Positions 1 to 5,120 of a DNA stretch of 5,120 nucleotides are shown piece after piece. Origin of the DNA: JBOFCS01 sp051646185 (GTDB lineage: Bacteria; Actinomycetota; Actinomycetes; Mycobacteriales; Mycobacteriaceae). A program made the translations under genes and the position numbers. The notes beneath the pieces were generated by a model. That model saw only the letters and a program-made list of their open reading frames with translations, did not search any database and was not told the origin of the DNA. The stretch lies in the NCBI GenBank assembly GCA_051646185.1, contig JBOFCS010000185.1, positions 1 to 5,120 on the forward strand, in the 5' to 3' direction. Every line of letters begins with the position of its first letter. Position 1 is the first letter of the stretch.

Positions 1-1
1 G

Positions 2-91
2 TACCTTGCAGTTGCGGGTAGTTTCGTTACTGGCGCATTGGTGTCCTATTGGCTCATCGCTAAACGATTGCGGCCCGCTGTGAGAGTGTGA
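2..91 (+). CDS. C-terminal end of a membrane protein, probable ABC transporter permease (partial)
   Basis: Only the last 29 codons are in the window; the gene begins upstream and ends at TGA 89-91. The visible part is one hydrophobic, probably membrane-spanning helix followed by a short basic tail, so the end is probably cytoplasmic. The stretch SFVTGALVSYWLIAKRL (20-70) matches SFVVGALLAYWLVAFRL at 1034-1084 in 12 of 17 residues, so the two tails belong to one family. The second tail lies just before an ABC ATPase gene and is preceded by a VPW motif like that before the last helix of many FtsX/MacB-type permeases. I therefore infer that this is the permease of the same transporter. The reading frame is clear; the family assignment is tentative because so little of the protein is visible. 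Confidence 0.6.
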   Translation, partial: YLAVAGSFVTGALVSYWLIAKRLRPAVRV

Positions 92-103
92 GCATTAGCT
101 CAC
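88..103. repeat. Short perfect inverted repeat overlapping the stop codon of the membrane protein gene
   Basis: GTGAGC (88-93) and GCTCAC (98-103) form a perfect 6-bp stem around the 4-base loop ATTA. It overlaps the TGA stop at 89-91. No run of T follows, so it is not a standard intrinsic terminator. It could be an operator, a weak RNA hairpin at the gene end, or chance. A TTGACA sequence lies just downstream (109-114), but no good -10 box follows at the usual distance. Confidence 0.35.
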
Positions 104-126
104 CATAGTTGACATATTCATTAGGT

Positions 127-388
127 CAAGAGAACTAACGCTACCGAGAGAGTGTGAAATGGGAAATATTAGCGACAATGGAGCAAGGAGTTTAGGGAAA
201 ATAACTCTCATTAATGAAATGTCGGGCTCTGATGCCGCCAATGTGAGAACTGTCTATGTGGCTGGTAGAGAAATCTACTCGTTAAGTCAGACTATAAGGC
301 AAAGTAGTCTGTCGATGTTGCTCATCGCCCATCCTAAAGAAAGTGTGACAGCGAAATAGTTGACGGGCAGATCGCTTTAAATCTGTAA
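127..388 (+). pseudogene. Decayed ABC transporter ATPase (relic of a duplicate of the 1155-1850 gene)
   Basis: The open frame 159-359 (66 codons) aligns with the intact ATPase at 1155-1850. ARSLGKITLINEMSGSD here corresponds to the segment from ARALLG through the Walker B and D-loop (ADEPTGALD), with small deletions. Then YSLSQTIRQS matches FGLFRTLAES, and LLIAHPK matches VVATHDP at the H-switch. After a frameshift between about 335 and 350, another frame reads EIVDGQI before TAA 386-388, matching EMVDGKI near the end of the intact protein. Upstream, 127-156 in a third frame reads Q-E-N-stop-R-Y-R-E-S-V, resembling QRAKMRREVV just before the Q-loop. Walker A and the signature motif are missing, and the Walker B aspartate is replaced by asparagine. 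At least two frameshifts, one stop and large deletions rule out a working ATPase. The left edge is uncertain and may reach about position 99. A short peptide could still be made from 159. Confidence 0.7.
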
Positions 389-389
389 T
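360..389 (+). promoter_or_regulatory. Candidate sigma-70-type promoter for lipoprotein 1
   Basis: TTGACG (360-365) is followed after 18 bases by TGTAAT (384-389), each one base away from consensus. Transcription would start near 396, giving a leader of roughly 50 bases before the GTG start at 449. The element lies inside the tail of the ATPase relic (the TTGAC is part of its IVDG codons), so it may be a chance match or a promoter recruited after the ATPase decayed. Confidence 0.4.
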
Positions 390-435
390 CCTTATGCCTG
401 AGGTTGAGTTCAGTAGAAGTCGGTGTTTGCCAAAT

Positions 436-440
436 GGAGG
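436..440 (+). promoter_or_regulatory. Ribosome binding site fixing the start of lipoprotein 1
   Basis: GGAGG lies 8 bases before GTG 449-451, an ideal distance. Neither the upstream in-frame ATG at 434, which overlaps this site, nor TTG 404 has a comparable site, so GTG 449 is the preferred start. That choice also gives a normal-length lipoprotein signal peptide. Confidence 0.7.
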
Positions 441-448
441 TAGGTAAA

Positions 449-970
449 GTGAGAAAAGAGAAGAATAGGTTAGAAGGAGTAAATGTTATTTTAAAACTAG
501 GATTGTTGATCTTAGTTTTGGGTTTAGGTTCTTGTTCTTCTGTTGTTAGAGAATCGATTTCATCACAGTCATCCGAAAGTGCGCGTCAAGGAGCTAGTGA
601 ACCTCCCAGTAAAGAATGGATTGAAGCTGCTTTAGCAGTTTTATGTGATCCTACAGCATCTTTGATGCTCAAACATGCTTATCTTAGTGGTGGTGATTTA
701 GCGTCTAACGATCAAGCATTGTTGCAGCTTTCTGACGTGATTAAGGGAAAATCTCTTGCGCCAATCACTACGTCAATTGTGGGGATGATGGTGGAAGACG
801 AAGTAGGTAATTTGTGGTCGGTAAATATTCTATTCCGCAGTGAAAATGCAGAATTTCCGCCACACGGAACTCCTATTCAGCTTATATTGCAACAGGTTAC
901 TAAAAGATGGGTGTTTACATTGGATTCATTCAGCTCAATTGGAAAGCGATTTCAGAAAATTGGCTCATAA
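449..970 (+). CDS. Mtb12-like lipoprotein (lipoprotein 1, copy A)
   Basis: Predicted 173-residue secreted lipoprotein starting at GTG 449. The signal peptide has a basic N-terminus (RKEKNR), a leucine-rich core and the lipobox LGSC with the lipidated Cys at position 29. A Ser-rich linker (about 30-53) follows, then a domain of about 110 residues. That domain aligns with lipoprotein 2 throughout: LCDP with LLDP, SENAEFPPHGTPIQ with SENIQFPANGVPAQ, and IGKRFQKI with IEKKLAKI. The pattern of a DP motif, a GGD/GD segment, an FP..G.P motif and a late W...DS resembles the actinobacterial Mtb12 antigen family, from memory and not searched. Function is unknown; the neighbourhood suggests a cell-surface partner of the adjoining ABC transporter. 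The gene is AT-rich (about 36-40% G+C in two 120-base samples, against about 53% in a sample of the ATPase gene), which may mean relaxed selection or a different history. The frame is intact with no inactivating mutation. Confidence 0.8.
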   Translation: MRKEKNRLEGVNVILKLGLLILVLGLGSCSSVVRESISSQSSESARQGASEPPSKEWIEAALAVLCDPTASLMLKHAYLSGGDLASNDQALLQLSDVIKGKSLAPITTSIVGMMVEDEVGNLWSVNILFRSENAEFPPHGTPIQLILQQVTKRWVFTLDSFSSIGKRFQKIGS

Positions 971-1105
971 TTTTGCGTCCGTTCTTTAACTCCTTGGAAC
1001 GTGCCCTGGGGCATGTTTCAGGGGGTTATCCTCAGTTTTGTGGTCGGTGCATTATTGGCCTACTGGTTGGTGGCATTTCGGCTGCACCGAGGAGCGAAAA
1101 AGTAA
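971..1105 (+). pseudogene. Relic of the 3' end of a transporter permease gene (copy B)
   Basis: Directly after the lipoprotein 1 stop codon, and in the same frame, 44 codons read as a VPWGMF motif, one hydrophobic helix and a basic tail (RLHRGAKK), ending at TAA 1103-1105. The helix SFVVGALLAYWLVAFRL matches the membrane protein tail at 20-70 in 12 of 17 residues. Only the last transmembrane segment remains. GTG 1001 or ATG 1013 could start a short peptide, but neither has a recognisable ribosome binding site. I read it as the leftover 3' end of a duplicated FtsX/MacB-type permease, whose stop lies 49 bases before the ATPase start, as in an operon. The alternative, a genuine small single-span membrane protein, is less likely given the match and the abutting stop codon. 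A near-palindrome at 999-1016 (stem core TGCCC/GGGCA) lies inside it. Confidence 0.65.
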
Positions 1106-1154
1106 ATTGATTCCCCAGATTCTTCAAAACTCTTCTCACTAATGAAAGTTGATA

Positions 1155-1850
1155 ATGATGGTGACTACTAAGCTTTCTTCGGCTATCTCCATTCGCTCGG
1201 CAAAAAAATACTATCAATCTGGTCTTGATACAGTGCATGCTGTCGATAACATCAGCCTCAGTGTGCAGCCAGGCCAGTTTGTGGCCTTGTATGGAGCCAG
1301 TGGCTCGGGGAAAACTACCCTGGTGAATCTGCTTGCTGGGCTAGATGTTTGTGATAGCGGCGATATTACTGTGGCAGATTTACCGGTCAGCTCGTTAAAT
1401 GCTGACCAGAGAGCAAAAATGCGTCGTGAAGTTGTTGGGGTAGTTTTTCAGGAACACAATCTTATTGAAGAGTTCACCGTACTGGAAAATGTTATTCTGC
1501 CGGTAGTTACCGGAGGCAGTAGCCGAAAAGCAACCTCGCCCTTGGCTATCGAGGTGTTGGCAAAGGTGGGTTTAGCAGGTCTGGAACAACGATTTCCCCG
1601 GCAGCTTTCCGGTGGGCAGCGCCAAAGAGTGGGTGTGGCTAGGGCTTTATTGGGGGATCGGAAGGTGCTGTTGGCCGATGAACCAACGGGAGCATTGGAT
1701 AGCCAAAACTCGATGTCGCTCTTTGGGCTTTTCCGCACTCTTGCCGAGAGTGGGGTTGCTGTTGTGGTGGCTACTCATGATCCGTTGGCAAAAAAATATG
1801 CTGATAGGGTCTTAGAGATGGTGGATGGAAAAATTGTTGACGGACTGTAA
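1155..1850 (+). CDS. ABC transporter ATP-binding protein, MacB/LolD/FtsE type
   Basis: Cytoplasmic ATPase subunit (231 residues from ATG 1155) that would drive a transporter whose permease spans the membrane. All nucleotide-binding motifs are intact: Walker A GASGSGKTT (47-55, Lys53), Q-loop VVFQEHNL (Gln98), signature LSGGQRQR (from 150), Walker B VLLADEP (Asp174, Glu175), D-loop GALD, and H-switch ATHD (His207). Length and the NLIEEFTVLENVILP segment are typical of the MacB/LolD family, which pairs with FtsX-type permeases in lipoprotein or peptide export and efflux. Start choice: ATG 1155 and ATG 1158 follow a weak GAAAG at 1144-1148; TTG 1149 is less likely. No complete permease gene lies beside it; only a relic precedes it, so its partner may be the permease ending at 91 or one elsewhere. 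The 54-base gap to lipoprotein 2, with no terminator, suggests co-transcription. The substrate is unknown. Confidence 0.93.
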   Translation: MMVTTKLSSAISIRSAKKYYQSGLDTVHAVDNISLSVQPGQFVALYGASGSGKTTLVNLLAGLDVCDSGDITVADLPVSSLNADQRAKMRREVVGVVFQEHNLIEEFTVLENVILPVVTGGSSRKATSPLAIEVLAKVGLAGLEQRFPRQLSGGQRQRVGVARALLGDRKVLLADEPTGALDSQNSMSLFGLFRTLAESGVAVVVATHDPLAKKYADRVLEMVDGKIVDGL

Positions 1851-1904
1851 CTAGCACATCTGTAAGGTAATTAAAAGATTTTTAACCTAGGGAGTAACGA
1901 TCGT

Positions 1905-2402
1905 ATGAAAAAAATCACCAGTTCGGTAGTCATGCTAATGTTGGCTGCTGTAGCTTTTGTCCTCACTGCTTGCAGCTCCGGGAATGACACTGACCCTGCT
2001 GCTTCAAGTTCGAGCAGTACTAGTGATTCATCGCATCCACTAATACCCAGCTTGACTGAGCAAAGCAGTATATTGCAGACTCTGCTCGATCCGCAGATTG
2101 CGGTGGCGGAGAAACAAAAATTTGTTATTGGTGATGCGGCCGCCAGCGAAGCGGCGATCACTCAACTGGATGCGACCATTACCCAAAAAGGTTTTAGTCC
2201 GATGTCCATATCGGTGCGGGGAGTGGAAGTAGCTGACAACCAACGTGTCTCTGTTGATGTAGTGCTCAAAAGTGAGAACATTCAATTCCCCGCTAATGGT
2301 GTTCCAGCACAAATCATGATGCTGAAAACAGCAGATAGCATAGGTATTGAAGCTGATTCGATTGTTGCTATCGAGAAAAAACTAGCCAAAATTTCTGCCT
2401 GA
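1905..2402 (+). CDS. Mtb12-like lipoprotein (lipoprotein 2, copy B)
   Basis: Predicted 165-residue secreted lipoprotein. ATG 1905 has a ribosome binding site GGGAG at 1890-1894, 10 bases upstream. The signal peptide (MKKITSSVVMLMLAAVAFVL) ends in the lipobox LTAC with Cys23 as the lipidated residue. A Ser/Asp-rich, probably disordered linker (24-45) follows, then a domain of about 115 residues paralogous to lipoprotein 1. Key shared features are LLDP (60-63), the EK..FVIGDAAA segment, SENIQFPANGVPAQ and EADSIVAI. The late tryptophan present in lipoprotein 1 is absent here. The domain resembles actinobacterial Mtb12-type surface antigens (my recollection, not searched). Its position behind the ABC ATPase suggests a surface-anchored accessory to that transporter; molecular function is unknown. 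Its stop codon is 3 bases from that of the convergent helicase gene. Confidence 0.85.
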   Translation: MKKITSSVVMLMLAAVAFVLTACSSGNDTDPAASSSSSTSDSSHPLIPSLTEQSSILQTLLDPQIAVAEKQKFVIGDAAASEAAITQLDATITQKGFSPMSISVRGVEVADNQRVSVDVVLKSENIQFPANGVPAQIMMLKTADSIGIEADSIVAIEKKLAKISA

Positions 2403-2405
2403 ATT

Positions 2406-4535
2406 TTAGGTGTAAGCGGCTAAAGCAAACGGCAGCACCGAATGCGTCCCGGCTTCCAGCAGTGCTCTACTTGCCATGGTGAAAGTCCAACCGGTATTGG
2501 TGAAATCATCAATAAGAAGGACAGGACCTGAGGCAAGCTGCTGGGCGTTAGGGGCAGAAAGTAAGCTCGCAACATCCCAGGCTTCGGAAAGTGCGGCAAC
2601 CCGATAGGCTGAATTTTCTTGCACACTGTGCTTGTGATGTTGGTGGTAACGCAAGATGCCTAGGTGAGATAATCGGCCAAGCTGGGCAAGTCGATCGGTC
2701 AGGTTAGCAATCAATAACGGGTGCGTGTGGGAATCAAGGCCGAGGATGGACACTGGGCGTTGCTCCCAATCCCAGGCCGCCAGGGTTGCCACAGCAGCAG
2801 TGAGCAACGCAGGGGAGACAGGTCCGTCTGTGGCCGAAAGCGTTGAGCGAAGGCTATTTCCCCATCCCAGATCAGTGAGTCGCCCGATAGCTCTGCCTTC
2901 GGCTGGTCCTTGGGTAATTTTCCCAGTCAGGGAAATTCCGAGCTTTGACATTCCGGTGGGCCACTGCTTACGGGGAATTAGTTTTACTCCTGGTCGCTGA
3001 AGATACTGTTCTGCTTTTCTTAGCGCCTCGCTGGTTACCTGAGAAGAGAATTGTTCTCCTGCGCAGTTATCGCATCTGCCGCAGTTGGTGTTGTCTGCCA
3101 AAGCTGGGTCATCTAATTGCTTTCGCAAGAAGCTCATTCGACAGGTAGCTGTTGTTTCGTAATCGAGCATGCTTTGTTGCTCAGCCGAGCGTGCCTCAGC
3201 GAGTTTTGCATAGCGTGCAGTGTCGTAAGTCCATTCTTGTTCCGTGCGCAGCCATCCACCTTTGACTTTGTGGACTGCGCCGTCAACATCAAGAACTTTG
3301 AGAACCATCTCAAGTCGAGATCGATTGAGATCAACGAGCGGTTCAAGGGCCGGGGTGGAAAGTGGTTTTTCGAGATTAAGAGCGTTAATAACTTTGTTGA
3401 CCAAAGGCTCTGGAGGAAAGGCGAGCGAACTAAAATATGACCAAATCTCAGCGTCCTCAGTGCCAGGTAGTAGCACCACATCAGCACGGGCGGTAGCACG
3501 TCCAGCACGGCCGACTTGTTGGTAGTAAGAAATAGGCGAAGAGGGGGCGCCGAGGTGAATGACAAAGCCAAGATCGGGTTTATCAAAGCCCATCCCTAAG
3601 GCCGAAGTGGCAACCAAAGCTTTAATTTTGTTATCCAATAAATCTGATTCATATTGTTCGCGCTCGGCATTATCGGTTGCCCCAGTATAGGCGGCCACCG
3701 AATAGCCTTGCTCGGTAAGGAGCTGCGCGAGGTCCTGGGCAGCGGAAACCGTTAACGTGTAAATGATTCCAGAGCCACTAAAGTTCCCGAGTTGTTCACA
3801 GATCCACGCGCTCCGGGCTTGGCTTGAAGAAATTTTCACTACAGAAAGATGCAGTGATTCCCGGTCAAGGCTGCCTCGAAGCACTAGTGTTTGGCTATTG
3901 CTCTGCCCGCCAATCTGTTCGGCGATATCAGTAACGACGCGGTCGTTGGCAGTCGCGGTGGTGGCAAGTACCGGGATATCTGAGCCCAGCTCCGTGAGGA
4001 GTGTACGTATTCTGCGGTAGTCAGGGCGAAAATCGTGTCCCCAATCAGATATGCAATGGGCTTCGTCTACCACCACTAAGCCCGCTTCTGCGGATAATGA
4101 CGGCAGAATGCTGTCCCGAAAATCTGGATTATTGAGCCGCTCAGGGCTTATCAGTAATACATCGATGGCTCCATCGTGAACTTGTGAGTGAACCTCATCC
4201 CACTGCACCATATTGCTGGAGTTGATGGTTGCCGCCTGAACTCCAGCCCGTTGCGCAGCATCAACCTGGTTGCGCATAAGAGCCAACAATGGAGACACAA
4301 TGATGGTGGGACCGTGACCCTGATTTCTTAAGAGTTTGGCGGCAATGAAGTACACCGCTGATTTGCCCCAGCCGGTTCGCTGCACCACCAGCGCTCGGCG
4401 CTTAAACACCACGAGCGCTTCAATCGCGGTCCACTGGTCATCCCGAAGCACTGTCTGCGGACCAGCCAATTGGCATAAAATCGCTTGAGCTTCGGCCGGA
4501 GCGACCTGAACGCGAGCCTGCCCGATAGATTCCAT
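2406..4535 (-). CDS. recQ: RecQ-family ATP-dependent DNA helicase with C-terminal phosphoribosyltransferase-like domain
   Basis: A 709-residue protein expected to unwind DNA 3' to 5' during repair or recombination. Superfamily 2 helicase motifs run in order: motif 0 LRDDQ (30-34), Walker A RTGWGKS (53-59), SPLLALMRNQ (81-90), DEAH (157-160) with the RecQ aromatic-rich loop CISDWGHDFRP (161-171), TTATA (192-196), motif IV around 258, motif V ATSALGMGFDKPD (309-321) and motif VI QQVGRAGR (339-346). A zinc-binding subdomain follows with Cys465, Cys485, Cys488 and Cys491. No HRDC domain or clear RQC winged helix is visible. Instead, about 575-709 looks like a phosphoribosyltransferase domain, with the PRPP-loop pattern VLLIDDFTNTGWT (672-684). 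Such fusions are, as I recall, common in actinobacteria; what the tail does is unknown. ATG 4535 follows GAGGTAAGG about 12 bases upstream and a closer AGG, so translation signals are modest. Confidence 0.92.
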   Translation of the reverse strand: MESIGQARVQVAPAEAQAILCQLAGPQTVLRDDQWTAIEALVVFKRRALVVQRTGWGKSAVYFIAAKLLRNQGHGPTIIVSPLLALMRNQVDAAQRAGVQAATINSSNMVQWDEVHSQVHDGAIDVLLISPERLNNPDFRDSILPSLSAEAGLVVVDEAHCISDWGHDFRPDYRRIRTLLTELGSDIPVLATTATANDRVVTDIAEQIGGQSNSQTLVLRGSLDRESLHLSVVKISSSQARSAWICEQLGNFSGSGIIYTLTVSAAQDLAQLLTEQGYSVAAYTGATDNAEREQYESDLLDNKIKALVATSALGMGFDKPDLGFVIHLGAPSSPISYYQQVGRAGRATARADVVLLPGTEDAEIWSYFSSLAFPPEPLVNKVINALNLEKPLSTPALEPLVDLNRSRLEMVLKVLDVDGAVHKVKGGWLRTEQEWTYDTARYAKLAEARSAEQQSMLDYETTATCRMSFLRKQLDDPALADNTNCGRCDNCAGEQFSSQVTSEALRKAEQYLQRPGVKLIPRKQWPTGMSKLGISLTGKITQGPAEGRAIGRLTDLGWGNSLRSTLSATDGPVSPALLTAAVATLAAWDWEQRPVSILGLDSHTHPLLIANLTDRLAQLGRLSHLGILRYHQHHKHSVQENSAYRVAALSEAWDVASLLSAPNAQQLASGPVLLIDDFTNTGWTFTMASRALLEAGTHSVLPFALAAYT

Positions 4536-4650
4536 GTGCCTATCGTGCCTTACCTCAAATTACCGGTGAACTTCTATGAGCTTAATGTTTCTGGCATCGT
4601 CAGATTTGACCTGCCAAGGCTGGTATAAAGCTGGTGGTTACCCTGTTGAT
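4536..4650. promoter_or_regulatory. Divergent promoter region between recQ and proA
   Basis: This 115-base non-coding gap must hold the promoters for both divergent genes. Toward proA, TGGTATAAA (4621-4629) fits an extended -10 box; TTGACC at 4606-4611 is too close to serve as its -35, and transcription would begin only about 15 bases before ATG 4651. Toward recQ (minus strand), TAATTT (complement of 4557-4562) with TTAAGC 17 bases upstream is a weak candidate. No RNA gene or convincing operator palindrome was seen. Confidence 0.4.
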
Positions 4651-5120
4651 ATGACTGTGCAGACCTTCACCACTTCTCTTGGGGACGAAGAGCTGGGCTT
4701 AACGCCGGGTTCAGTGGATATTCGCGAGTTGGTTCATGAGTCGGCGCGCTTAGCCCGGGTAGCTTCCCGCGAGCTTGCGCTGCTGACCACAACCGCCAAA
4801 AACGCCGCATTGCTTGCTGCAGCAGATGCAGTACTTGCTGCACGTCAGAGCATACTTGCGGCCAATGACGCGGATATTGCAGCAGCCCGAGCTAGTGGGA
4901 CTGAGGAAAGTTTATTAGACCGATTGCGGCTAACCTCAGAGCGAATTGACGGTATCGCTTCTGGTCTACGTCAAGTTGCCGACTTGCCTGATCCGATTGG
5001 GGAGGTGTTACGGGGGTCGACTTTGGCTAACGGACTTCAACTACGTGAACAACGCGTCCCCTTGGGTGTTATCGGTATTGTGTATGAAGCCCGACCAAAT
5101 GTGACGGTTGATGCTTGTGG
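4651..5120 (+). CDS. proA: Gamma-glutamyl phosphate reductase, N-terminal part (cut by window end)
   Basis: Catalyses NADPH-dependent reduction of gamma-glutamyl 5-phosphate to glutamate 5-semialdehyde, the second step of proline biosynthesis, in the cytoplasm. The first 156 residues are visible, out of a family length of roughly 415-435. Recognisable are the N-terminal helix ARLARVASRELALLTTTAKN (33-51 region), the LAANDADIAAAR segment (69-80), RLRLTSERIDGIASGL, the DLPDPIGEVLRG block (111-122) and the nucleotide-binding strand VPLGVIGIVYEARPNVTVDA (136-155). The catalytic cysteine lies beyond the window. ATG 4651 gives about 20 more N-terminal residues than many ProA proteins have; GTG 4714 is an alternative start, but neither has a strong ribosome binding site (GGTGG at 4633-4637 is 13 bases from ATG). 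The gene is divergent from recQ, with no functional link apparent. Confidence 0.95.
   Translation, partial: MTVQTFTTSLGDEELGLTPGSVDIRELVHESARLARVASRELALLTTTAKNAALLAAADAVLAARQSILAANDADIAAARASGTEESLLDRLRLTSERIDGIASGLRQVADLPDPIGEVLRGSTLANGLQLREQRVPLGVIGIVYEARPNVTVDAC

Noticed and set aside
109..138. TTGACA at 109-114 as a promoter for the small frame at 159
   Set aside because: At 16-18 bases downstream there are only AGAACT, GAACTA and AACTAA, poor -10 boxes, and the downstream frame is a relic.
159..359. A free-standing 66-residue hypothetical protein with ATG start and weak GAGAG upstream
   Set aside because: Its sequence matches the Walker B to H-switch part of the nearby ATPase with deletions, and matching pieces lie in other frames on both sides, so it is better explained as a pseudogene fragment.
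53..364. Three short colinear matches (CTCATCGC at 53 and 321; GAGAGTGTGA at 82 against GAAAGTGTGA at 339; ATAGTTGAC at 105 and 356) suggesting a third permease tail
   Set aside because: The second set lies inside the ATPase relic, where the protein alignment explains it better; the matches are short and probably coincidental.
999..1016. Near-palindrome around TGCCC-TG-GGGCA after lipoprotein 1 as an intrinsic terminator
   Set aside because: The loop is too tight, no T-run follows, and it lies in the permease relic coding frame.
1032..1238. 68-codon minus-strand frame across the permease relic and ATPase start
   Set aside because: No domain or ribosome binding site; it is antisense to the ATPase N-terminus.
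1871..1885. TTAAAA-GAT-TTTTAA hairpin between the ATPase and lipoprotein 2
   Set aside because: The stem is only A-T pairs and short; too weak to be a terminator, and such AT-rich symmetry is common by chance.
3134..3586. 150-codon open frame on the minus strand, and many other frames inside 2406-4535
   Set aside because: They overlap the helicase gene, whose motifs are conserved in order throughout; these frames show no recognisable domains or start signals.
1..5120. CRISPR arrays, tRNA or rRNA genes, insertion sequences or attachment sites
   Set aside because: No regularly spaced repeats, clover-leaf sequences, transposase frames or flanking inverted repeats were seen on either strand.

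Overview
The window looks like chromosomal DNA of a Gram-positive actinobacterium, most likely Corynebacterium or a close relative. The reasons are mid-range base composition (about 50% G+C by hand count in the main genes), lipoproteins resembling the mycobacterial/corynebacterial Mtb12 family, an actinobacterial-style RecQ helicase carrying a phosphoribosyltransferase-like tail, and a ProA that fits this group. The genus is inferred from protein style and was not confirmed by any search.

Positions 1-2402 (plus strand) hold an export-type ABC transporter locus that appears to have been duplicated in tandem and then partly lost. The order is: the 3' end of an integral membrane protein (2-91), a frameshifted relic of an ABC ATPase (about 127-388), lipoprotein 1 (449-970), a short relic of the same membrane protein's 3' end (971-1105), an intact MacB/LolD-type ABC ATPase (1155-1850) and lipoprotein 2 (1905-2402). 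The two lipoproteins are paralogues, the two membrane tails match each other, and the small reading frame at 159-359 matches the intact ATPase around Walker B, D-loop and H-switch. The simplest reading is an ancestral permease-ATPase-lipoprotein unit that doubled. Copy A then lost its ATPase, copy B lost its permease, and both lipoproteins survived. The surviving permease (upstream copy) and ATPase (downstream copy) may still work together.

Positions 2406-4535 (minus strand) encode a 709-residue RecQ-family DNA helicase that ends in a phosphoribosyltransferase-like domain with a good PRPP-binding loop. It converges on lipoprotein 2 with only 3 bases between the stop codons. A 115-base divergent promoter region (4536-4650) separates it from proA (4651 to the window end), which encodes gamma-glutamyl phosphate reductase of proline biosynthesis and is cut off at about 156 residues. 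recQ and proA are ordinary chromosomal genes with no evident link to the transporter locus. The points of greatest interest are the complementary decay of the duplicated transporter unit and the helicase-PRTase fusion.
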